Assembly (NCBI GenBank): GCA_903854305.1
Contig: CAINWC010000356.1
Span: 1-8,472, forward strand
DNA length: 8,472 nt
Reading direction: 5' to 3'
Source of the DNA: an uncultured Pseudomonadota bacterium
GTDB taxonomy: Bacteria; Pseudomonadota; Gammaproteobacteria; Burkholderiales; Methylophilaceae
The position numbers and the translations under genes are program-made. Shown here one piece after another: positions 1 to 5,968 of this stretch. Every line of letters begins with the position of its first letter. The stretch's first letter is position 1. Below the pieces are notes generated by a model. That model was not told the DNA's origin. It searched no databases and saw only the letters and a program-made list of their open reading frames with translations.

Positions 1-191
1 GTGCGAGCTAAGTTGAGCATTTTACGAAATTCTATTTTGTATGATTCAGGCACATTAATTTCATGGCAAAACTCTATAGGGTCAAGGCCTTCAAGTTCAG
101 AAGCATGTTTTAAAACTTGAAAATGGAACATTGCCATTTTTTTATTTTCAAGTGCTGCGTTATGCACAGCTCTTCTAATTTCATCAATCAT
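1..191 (-). CDS. Unrecognised small protein, 5' part only (partial)
   Basis: Reading the minus strand from an ATG at 191-189 gives 63 uninterrupted codons that run off the window edge, so the C-terminus is missing. The start is supported by an AGGA ribosome-binding site six bases upstream on the minus strand (AGGAAATTT followed by ATG). The visible protein begins MIDEIRRAVHNAALENKKMA and is probably mostly helical, with many charged residues and one Cys (C42). I see no signal peptide, membrane segment or named motif. The middle part (about residues 21-62) could fit a small helical fold, possibly DNA-binding, but I do not recognise the family and propose no function. It is divergent from hrpA, so the two genes do not share a transcript. 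Codon use is AT-leaning but coding-like. The good RBS plus an open frame make it probably a real gene. Confidence 0.6.
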   Translation of the reverse strand, partial: MIDEIRRAVHNAALENKKMAMFHFQVLKHASELEGLDPIEFCHEINVPESYKIEFRKMLNLAR

Positions 192-274
192 AAATTTCCT
201 ATTATTTAGTGTATGTTCACTTAATTTGTGGCACGATGCAAAAGAAGCTTTCATTAAAGAATGCTAACAGCTTA

Positions 275-287
275 GATTACGGTAATC
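275..287. repeat. 13-bp palindrome in the divergent spacer
   Basis: GATTAC and GTAATC are separated by a single G, giving two perfect 6-bp arms. It lies between the divergent partial gene and hrpA, about 85 bases upstream of the former. A symmetric site in such a position could be an operator for a dimeric regulator. This is inference from symmetry and position only, and short palindromes also arise by chance. Confidence 0.25.
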
Positions 288-321
288 AAATAAATGAATG
301 CGATAGCTAGCGTAGCAAGTT

Positions 322-389
322 TAGCCCGTATGCAATACGGGATTAATTTTACGTTAAACACCTAAGCTCCTCGTAATTCTTACGGGCTA
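322..389. repeat. REP-like palindromic intergenic element
   Basis: The outer arms TAGCCCGTA (322-330) and TACGGGCTA (381-389) are a perfect 9-bp inverted repeat. Inside the left half, CCCGTAT (325-331) and ATACGGG (335-341) form a second perfect 7-bp hairpin with a GCA loop. The two pairings share CCCGTA, so only one can form at a time. A partial inner match, TTACG near 349-353 with CGTAA near 372-376, would lengthen the outer stem. Sequences built around 'GTAGCCCG(T/G)AT...' with a short palindrome are, from memory, frequent in intergenic regions of beta- and gamma-proteobacteria. I therefore call it REP-like, but copy number cannot be judged from one copy. It sits about 70 bases upstream of the hrpA start. 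Confidence 0.5.
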
Positions 390-443
390 CAGCCATAAAA
401 GATATGTAAAAAATTCCTGCATAAAGCTATATCGGTCGCGTGT

Positions 444-449
444 TAAAAT
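444..449 (+). promoter_or_regulatory. Possible -10 box directly upstream of hrpA
   Basis: TAAAAT matches five of six positions of the sigma70 -10 consensus and ends eight bases before the hrpA ATG. No Shine-Dalgarno sequence lies between the box and the ATG, and the preceding in-frame codon but one is a stop (TGA at 452-454). If used, the transcript would begin at or next to the start codon, giving a leaderless mRNA. No good -35 hexamer is present at the usual distance (421-427), so this is a weak prediction. Confidence 0.2.
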
Positions 450-457
450 GCTGACCT

Positions 458-3400
458 ATGAATGTGAATAAACCTGCAAATCCAATTCCTGTTGAAACAA
501 ACTCAGCCAATTTAGCCACCGCTTTGCAAAGCTGCATGCTGGCGGATCGCTTTGTGCTACGCCGCAAACTGCGAGAGGCTGGCGATAGTCAGAAGCTAAA
601 AGATGAGAAATCTGCAATAAAAGCGCAGCGTTTATTAAACGAAATTACGCAAAAAATACGAGTCTCCCAACAAAAATTTTCTGCGCGCTTAGCCAGTTTA
701 CCTAAACCGGAATATCCGCCAGAGCTGCCTGTCAGCGGTAAAAAGGATGAGATTGCGGAGGCTATCACTAAAAACCAAGTGGTGATTATTTGCGGTGAAA
801 CAGGTTCTGGTAAAACCACGCAGATTCCAAAAATATGCTTAGAACTTGGCAGAGGCGTTTCTGGTTTGATTGGCCATACACAGCCACGCCGCATTGCTGC
901 ACGTTCGGTGGCTTCGCGTATTGCGCAAGAGCTGCAAAGCCCATTAGGCGAAGTCGTCGGCTACAAGGTGCGCTTTAACGATAGGCTGACAGAATCGACC
1001 TATATCAAGTTGATGACCGATGGTATTTTGCTGGCAGAAACGCAGGGAGATAAATTTCTCAATGCTTATGACACCATCATTATCGATGAAGCGCATGAGC
1101 GCAGCTTGAACATCGACTTTTTACTCGGTTATTTGAAACAACTTTTACCAAAACGTCCTGATTTAAAAATCATCGTAACGTCGGCCACGATTGATGCGAC
1201 TCGATTTTCAGAGCACTTTAACGGCGCACCAGTGATTGAGGTTTCAGGTCGTACTTATCCGGTTGAAATTCGTTATCGTCCTTTAGGCAAAGCAGGCTTC
1301 CGCGCCAAAGAAAGCGCGGAAGCTGAAAATGCACAGTTTGATATGGAGGACGAAACAATCTTTGGCATTGCTCGCAAAGCCAAAACAGAAGCGCGCTGGC
1401 TAGAAGAAGATGACGAAGAAGAGGCCATTGAAGAGGCGATTTTAGACGCGGCAGATGATTTGTTACGTCAAGGCGATGGCGACATTTTGGTGTTTTTACC
1501 AGGTGAGCGTGAAATCCGCGATACCGCTGAACATTTAAGAAAGTACCAGGGACGTTCTGCCAAGCTGAAACATATTGAAGTGTTGCCGTTATTTGCACGC
1601 TTGAGTATTGAAGATCAGCAGAAGATATTCAAGCCGCATCATACACGCCGAATCGTATTGGCCACCAATGTGGCAGAAACCTCATTGACGGTGCCGGGTA
1701 TCAAATATGTGATTGACGCAGGTTTGGCACGGATGAACCGCTACAGCACGCGCGCCAAAGTGGAGCAGTTGCAGATTGAAAAGATCAGCCAAGCTGCAGC
1801 AAAGCAGCGTGCAGGCCGTTGCGGGCGGGTTTCAAACGGTATCTGTGTACGACTTTATTCTGAGCAAGACTTTGATGGCCGACCTGAATTTACTGAGCCA
1901 GAGATTTTACGCAGTTCGCTCGCTAGCGTCATTTTACGCATGGCGGCGTTGCGCTTGGGCGATATTACCGATTTTCCATTTATTGAAGCGCCGAGCAGTC
2001 GATTAGTCACCGATGGTTATCAGTTGCTGCAAGAATTAGGTGCAGTAGATAGTCGGCGCCAAATCACTGAAACTGGCTTGCAACTTGCTAAATTGCCATT
2101 AGACCCACGTGTTGGCCGCATGATTTTAGCCGCAAAGCACGAAAGCTGCTTAGCTGAAATATTGATTATTGCTAGTGTGCTGAGCATACAAGACCCGCGT
2201 GAAAGGCCGATGGATAAACGCGAAGCGGCTGATAATGCACATGCCAAATTTGCGGGTGAAGGCTCAGACTTTATGAGCTATCTCAAATTATGGGATTTTT
2301 TTGATAATGCGCTTAAAACCAAAAAGTCTAATAAAGAGTTGCTCAATCAATGTCACAGTAATTTCTTATCATTTTTGCGTTTAAAAGAATGGCGCGAGTT
2401 GCATGGTCAAATCAAGCAAATTACCGATGAGATGGACTTTAAGCTCAACGATAAAGAAGCTAATTTTGAGCAGATTCATAAAGCGTTATTAGCCGGATTG
2501 CTCGGTAATATTGGCTTTAAAGATGGTGACAGTGACTCATACTCAGGCGCTCGAGGCATCCGATTCCATGTGGCGCCTGGCTCTGCGCTTAAGAAAACCC
2601 GTCCAAAATGGGTGATTGCTGCCGAGCTGGTGGATACAAGCAAGCTGTATGCGCGTTGTGTGGCAAAAATTGAGCCGGATTGGATAGAGCCGCTAGCCAG
2701 AGGGTTAACCGAGAGCCAATATTCAGACCCGCGCTGGGATAGAAAAATGGGCATGGTGAATGCCTGGGAGCGTGTTTCGCTGTATGGTTTAACGATTATT
2801 CCAAAGCGCCGCGTGCATTACGGGCCCATTGACCCGAAAGAATCGCGCGAGATATTTATTCGTGAAGCGCTGGCCAATGGTGAGTTTGATACCAGAGCTG
2901 CATTTTTTGCCGCAAATGAGCGCTTGATTGCCGAAGTTGAAGAGTTGGAGCATAAAGCGCGTCGGCAAGATGTGCTGGTAGATGAGCATCAATTATTTGC
3001 GTTTTACGACACCAAAATACCTGTGGATATTTTCCAAGCCGCAACGTTTGAAAAGTGGCGAGAGGGTGCAGAAAAAGCGAATCCTAAACTATTGTATCTG
3101 ACACGCGATGATTTAATGCGCCACGGGGCTGATGCGATTACTGCCGTACAGTTTCCAGAAAAAATGGTGTTAGATGGCGTAGAAATACCGCTGAAATATC
3201 GCTTTGAACCTAGCCATGTGTTAGATGGCGTGACTGCCACTGTGCCGCTGGCTTTGTTGAATCAGCTCAATTCAGCGCAAACGGAGTGGCTGGTACCAGG
3301 CATGTTGCGCGAAAAGCTGACTTATCTGATAAAAGCTTTGCCTAAGGCTTTTCGACGCGTGTGTGTGCCTGTGCCAGAGTTCGTGACTACATTTTTAGAG

Positions 3401-4519
3401 CAAACTAAAATTGGTGAAGGCTTCATTAAACAAATATTGGCGGCGCATATTCAGCGTGTAACCACGTTAAAGATTTCAGTGGAAGACTGGACTGAGGAAA
3501 TGCCTGCGCATTTACTCATGAATTTTAGCGTGGTGGATGATGCAGGGCGTGAGTTGGCGATGGGGCGTGATTGGAATGCACTTAAAAAACAATTAGGTTC
3601 AGCCGCGCAACTTACTTTTAGAAATACTTCGCCAGATAATATTAAATCGCTTGAAAAAACCGGTTTAAAACAATGGGATTTTGGCGACTTACCGAAAACA
3701 CTGAGCTTCGAACGTGACGGCCTGAAAGTAACTGGTTACCCAGCATTAGAAGATGATGAGGATAGCATCTCGGTTAAGTTGTTTGATACTGAGCGTGAGG
3801 CAGAAATTAACCATCGCAAAGGCGTATGCCGCTTGATGCGCTTTGAGCTTAAAGAGCAAATGAAACAGCTAGAAAAAAGTTTGCCTAATTTTAATCAGTA
3901 CGCTTTGATTTTACGTAATGTCGTGTCGCCTGATGATTTACGAGAAGACTTGATTATTGCCATCTCAGACCGGGCTTTTATTGGTGAAGATGAGTTGCCG
4001 CGTAGCAATGCAGACTTTATTAAGTTGAAAGCACGGGCGAGAACGCGTCTGCCAGCGGTTAGCCAAGCCGTGGCTAGGCAAGCGCAGACGATTGCAACAG
4101 AGTATCAATTGCTTGTAGCGCAACAAGCTAAAATGCCCGCCACCGTAAATCGCTTAAAACGCGATTTAGAGCAACAAATTGGGTTGCTGGTGTATGAAAA
4201 TTGTTTCAGCCAAACGCCGTGGGAGCAGTTGCAGCATGTGCCGCGTTACTTAAAAGCGTTACGTTTGCGTATTGAAAAACAACCAGCCAACCCGGATCGT
4301 GATGGTAAGAATGCCGCTAGCGTGGGTATCTTATGGCAAAAATGGCAAGATAAGATTAATGCGCTTCATCAAGCGAACCTTGATATTCCGCAAGATATAC
4401 AAAATTACCGCTGGTTGATAGAAGAGTTGCGTGTTTCACTATTTGCACAAGAACTTAAAACGCCGTTTCCAATCTCAATCAAGCGATTAGAAAAAACTTG
4501 GACAGATATACAAAACTAA
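458..4519 (+). CDS. hrpA: ATP-dependent RNA helicase HrpA (DEAH box)
   Basis: This 1353-residue cytoplasmic protein is recognisable along its whole length as HrpA (about 1300 residues in E. coli). Visible helicase motifs are Walker A GETGSGKTT (113-121), TQPRR (141-145), DEAH (210-213), SAT (242-244), TNVAETS (403-409) and motif VI QRAGRCGR (450-457). These two RecA-like domains are followed by the winged-helix/HA2 region with SIQDPRERP (576-584), an OB-fold around 670-760, and the long HrpA-specific C-terminal domain (DUF3418) from about 765 to the end. The last residues (WLIEELRVSLFAQ, then TPFPIS) match the family C-terminus. HrpA uses ATP to remodel RNA. In E. coli it is linked to fimbrial mRNA processing and rescue of collided ribosomes. 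An in-frame TGA at 452-454 limits the N-terminus. M27 is a possible alternative start, but homology to the HrpA N-terminal helix favours M1. Odd points are the lack of a Shine-Dalgarno site and an acidic linker (276-340) longer than in E. coli. The next gene starts 6 bases downstream. Confidence 0.97.
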   Translation: MNVNKPANPIPVETNSANLATALQSCMLADRFVLRRKLREAGDSQKLKDEKSAIKAQRLLNEITQKIRVSQQKFSARLASLPKPEYPPELPVSGKKDEIAEAITKNQVVIICGETGSGKTTQIPKICLELGRGVSGLIGHTQPRRIAARSVASRIAQELQSPLGEVVGYKVRFNDRLTESTYIKLMTDGILLAETQGDKFLNAYDTIIIDEAHERSLNIDFLLGYLKQLLPKRPDLKIIVTSATIDATRFSEHFNGAPVIEVSGRTYPVEIRYRPLGKAGFRAKESAEAENAQFDMEDETIFGIARKAKTEARWLEEDDEEEAIEEAILDAADDLLRQGDGDILVFLPGEREIRDTAEHLRKYQGRSAKLKHIEVLPLFARLSIEDQQKIFKPHHTRRIVLATNVAETSLTVPGIKYVIDAGLARMNRYSTRAKVEQLQIEKISQAAAKQRAGRCGRVSNGICVRLYSEQDFDGRPEFTEPEILRSSLASVILRMAALRLGDITDFPFIEAPSSRLVTDGYQLLQELGAVDSRRQITETGLQLAKLPLDPRVGRMILAAKHESCLAEILIIASVLSIQDPRERPMDKREAADNAHAKFAGEGSDFMSYLKLWDFFDNALKTKKSNKELLNQCHSNFLSFLRLKEWRELHGQIKQITDEMDFKLNDKEANFEQIHKALLAGLLGNIGFKDGDSDSYSGARGIRFHVAPGSALKKTRPKWVIAAELVDTSKLYARCVAKIEPDWIEPLARGLTESQYSDPRWDRKMGMVNAWERVSLYGLTIIPKRRVHYGPIDPKESREIFIREALANGEFDTRAAFFAANERLIAEVEELEHKARRQDVLVDEHQLFAFYDTKIPVDIFQAATFEKWREGAEKANPKLLYLTRDDLMRHGADAITAVQFPEKMVLDGVEIPLKYRFEPSHVLDGVTATVPLALLNQLNSAQTEWLVPGMLREKLTYLIKALPKAFRRVCVPVPEFVTTFLEQTKIGEGFIKQILAAHIQRVTTLKISVEDWTEEMPAHLLMNFSVVDDAGRELAMGRDWNALKKQLGSAAQLTFRNTSPDNIKSLEKTGLKQWDFGDLPKTLSFERDGLKVTGYPALEDDEDSISVKLFDTEREAEINHRKGVCRLMRFELKEQMKQLEKSLPNFNQYALILRNVVSPDDLREDLIIAISDRAFIGEDELPRSNADFIKLKARARTRLPAVSQAVARQAQTIATEYQLLVAQQAKMPATVNRLKRDLEQQIGLLVYENCFSQTPWEQLQHVPRYLKALRLRIEKQPANPDRDGKNAASVGILWQKWQDKINALHQANLDIPQDIQNYRWLIEELRVSLFAQELKTPFPISIKRLEKTWTDIQN

Positions 4520-4525
4520 ATACTC

Positions 4526-5464
4526 ATGGAAATAGGTAAAACAATAGAGATAGGTCCAAGCTCAGCTACCGGAAATGAGTTTGAAGGCTTTTTGCTCGAG
4601 CCACTTTCAAAAGGGCGCCGCGGCGATCAATTCATTCGTATTAATATTAGTCGTAATACACTCATTGCGATTATATTTTCGCTATTGATTCACACGCTTA
4701 TTTTGTTGTCAGTGGTGCCGCATATTCAGTTCGACAATGCTTCTGCACCACAACCGCAGGCGATAGAGGTGAGTTTGGCGCCACCAAAGCCAGCTAAAGT
4801 GATTGAACCAAAAGTGGCAGAAGTGCCAGCGGAGAAGCCGCAAGAAAAGCCAACGCTCAAACCGATTAAAGTTAGCCCAAAAGTGATTGCACAGAAGCCA
4901 AACCAAAATATTAAGCCAGCTTTTACCGTGCCTGAAGTGCTTGCTACGTCTAAGCCGCGACCAGAAATTACACCGCCTAAAGATAATGTGCCAACCGATA
5001 TGGCTTCTTACGTGAAAGCGCAGCAAGCAAAGCGGCAGTCATCTGAAACCGATGCAGCCAAACAAAATGCTGAAGCCGTTGCGCGTGAAGTCGGGCCGAG
5101 TGAATCGCAAGTGAGAGATGAACGAATCAAAAATAATTTTAAAAATGGCACCAATGGTATTTTTGAAATTACTAGCTTAAGCAGTCGTCATGCTGCTTTT
5201 GCTTTTCGTGGCTGGACGAACGATTACAGCAACTCAAGACGTGAATCATTTGAAGTTGAAGCGAGCACCGGCCAAGATGTCAGGTTGCTGATGATCAAAA
5301 AAATGATAGCGCTTATCCGACAGCATTATCAAGGCGACTTTAATTGGGAGTCGCATCGTTTAGATCGAGTGGTTGTCCAATCTGCGCGTCTGGAAGATAA
5401 CGCAGGGCTGGAAGATTTTATGATGATGGAATTTTTTGGCCCTAATTATAAAAACTCACCGTGA
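4526..5464 (+). CDS. Inner-membrane protein with TonB-like N-terminus and a non-TonB C-terminal domain
   Basis: 312 residues. A short cytoplasmic N-terminus (1-44, with RRG and basic residues before the membrane) leads to one membrane helix at about 45-65 containing S52-x-x-x-H56. The same Ser/His spacing is found in the TonB membrane helix (S16/H20 of E. coli), where it matters for coupling to ExbB/ExbD. Residues 75-155 form a Pro/Lys/Glu-rich linker typical of TonB-like proteins, predicted to span the periplasm. Residues 157-203 look helical and charged. The C-terminal domain (about 210-307) contains FRGWTNDYSN (227-236), YQGDFNWES (268-276) and SARLEDNAGLEDF (286-298). It lacks the TonB C-terminal pattern. 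I believe this is a conserved beta-proteobacterial family of unknown function. The gene starts 6 bases after the hrpA stop with no Shine-Dalgarno site, suggesting translational coupling. No ExbB/ExbD or TonB-dependent receptor is nearby, so energy transduction is unproven. Confidence 0.85.
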   Translation: MEIGKTIEIGPSSATGNEFEGFLLEPLSKGRRGDQFIRINISRNTLIAIIFSLLIHTLILLSVVPHIQFDNASAPQPQAIEVSLAPPKPAKVIEPKVAEVPAEKPQEKPTLKPIKVSPKVIAQKPNQNIKPAFTVPEVLATSKPRPEITPPKDNVPTDMASYVKAQQAKRQSSETDAAKQNAEAVAREVGPSESQVRDERIKNNFKNGTNGIFEITSLSSRHAAFAFRGWTNDYSNSRRESFEVEASTGQDVRLLMIKKMIALIRQHYQGDFNWESHRLDRVVVQSARLEDNAGLEDFMMMEFFGPNYKNSP

Positions 5465-5610
5465 TAGAGGTCATAGACGCACAATTAGTAATAGGTATTC
5501 CTAGGTTAGCCAGCAACTTGTACTTCACTTATAGCGTTTGGTTTATGGATACCATCAAGCTAGACAATCCACATTTATCGATAGTTGAATTCCGCATTCG
5601 AGTACATTAA
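5461..5610 (+). CDS. Possible 49-residue ORF overlapping the upstream stop codon
   Basis: A GTG at 5461-5463 overlaps the TGA stop of the upstream gene (GTGA, 4-base overlap), a layout typical of translationally coupled genes. The frame then stays open for 49 codons to a TAA at 5608-5610. An internal ATG lies at codon 29 (5545). The peptide would begin MIEVIDAQLVIGIPRLASNL and has a hydrophobic middle (about residues 9-27), but no recognised motif and no separate ribosome-binding site. An open run of this length is not rare by chance, so it may be non-coding, or the worn 5' end of a lost third gene of the hrpA unit. Confidence 0.25.
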   Translation: MIEVIDAQLVIGIPRLASNLYFTYSVWFMDTIKLDNPHLSIVEFRIRVH

Positions 5611-5619
5611 AAAACTTAA

Positions 5620-5656
5620 GTAACCATTTTTTGTGATTGATTTTATATTTGGTTAC
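5620..5656. repeat. 7-bp inverted repeat, AT-rich loop
   Basis: GTAACCA (5620-5626) and TGGTTAC (5650-5656) are perfectly complementary and separated by 23 mostly A/T bases. It lies ten bases after the stop of the possible small ORF, so it could be a weak transcript-end structure. The long loop and absence of a T-tract after the right arm argue against an efficient intrinsic terminator. Confidence 0.3.
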
Positions 5657-5730
5657 AGCGGTGATGAAAACGAGTTATATGATTAAGTTAAAATGTTCAC
5701 TTCCCGTTAGCGGTTGCTGATATTCGAAGC

Positions 5731-5789
5731 TTTCGACCCACTGCAGACGGTTGTGCATTTACCGTATCCGGCAACTAAGTGGGACGAAA
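5731..5789. repeat. 12-bp imperfect inverted repeat with nested hairpin
   Basis: The arms TTTCGACCCACT (5731-5742) and AGTGGGACGAAA (5778-5789) pair at 11 of 12 positions, with one A/A mismatch. Within the loop, ACGGT (5747-5751) and ACCGT (5761-5765) form a second short hairpin. GTTGC (5713-5717) and GCAAC (5771-5775) could form a competing pairing. The block is richer in G and C than its surroundings, so it stands out as a folded unit: an RNA structure, an intergenic repeat, or the remnant of a mobile or coding sequence. It lies about 180 bases upstream of the sensor gene. Confidence 0.45.
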
Positions 5790-5840
5790 ACCGTCATTTA
5801 AACTAAGCAGTACAATATCAACTTGTAGCTTGCGTCGCTC

Positions 5841-5878
5841 AAATTATTGATTGGCAAGTAAGCACAACCAAATAATTT
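5841..5878. repeat. 8-bp AT-rich inverted repeat
   Basis: AAATTATT (5841-5848) and AATAATTT (5871-5878) are perfectly complementary. TGG (5852-5854) with CCA (5868-5870) extends the stem inward past a 3-base bulge, leaving a 13-base loop. It is about 90 bases upstream of the sensor start. No T-run follows. It could be an operator or a leader structure, but AT-rich repeats of this size also occur by chance. Confidence 0.3.
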
Positions 5879-5968
5879 AAACAATTGTTATTGCTTTGAA
5901 CCCTTGATGGAATTAGACTCAAGCTGTTCGCACTAAAAAAGCCGTTAATAAAGCAATTGCTGTTTATC

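Larger units (their letters stand above)
5611..5968. other. Non-coding stretch with three inverted repeats
   Basis: No reading frame of useful length and no RNA gene is evident here. The stretch holds three separate inverted repeats (5620-5656, 5731-5789 and 5841-5878) listed individually. None is followed by a T-run, so no standard intrinsic terminator for the upstream unit can be called. TAAAAT (5689-5694) and TACAAT (5811-5816) resemble -10 boxes, but neither has a convincing -35 partner. The promoter of the downstream sensor gene therefore cannot be placed. Confidence 0.5.

Noticed and set aside
1218..1598. 126-codon open frame on the minus strand inside hrpA
   Set aside because: It lies opposite strongly conserved helicase sequence and has an implausible composition. 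It is a shadow of the real frame.
3167..3231. 14-bp direct repeat GTGTTAGATGGCGT at 3167-3180 and 3218-3231 within hrpA
   Set aside because: Both copies encode VLDGV in the same reading frame inside a conserved domain. Two short similar peptide stretches with shared codon choice explain it, and no duplication of flanking sequence is seen.
4709..5026. 105-codon open frame on the minus strand opposite the TonB-like linker
   Set aside because: It is rich in Trp, Arg, His and Phe, as expected from reading a Pro/Lys-rich region backwards. It has no family resemblance and lies fully inside a well-supported gene.
4526..5464. Calling this gene tonB or tolA
   Set aside because: The anchor and linker look TonB-like, but the C-terminal domain does not show the TonB or TolA pattern, and no ExbB/ExbD or Tol genes are nearby.
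5620..5656. Intrinsic terminator for the hrpA unit
   Set aside because: The loop is 23 bases long, the stem only 7 bp, and no T-run follows the right arm.
5957..5968. TTG at 5957 as the start of the sensor gene
   Set aside because: The ATG at 5969 yields a standard signal peptide and is a stronger start codon. Neither has a better ribosome-binding site.
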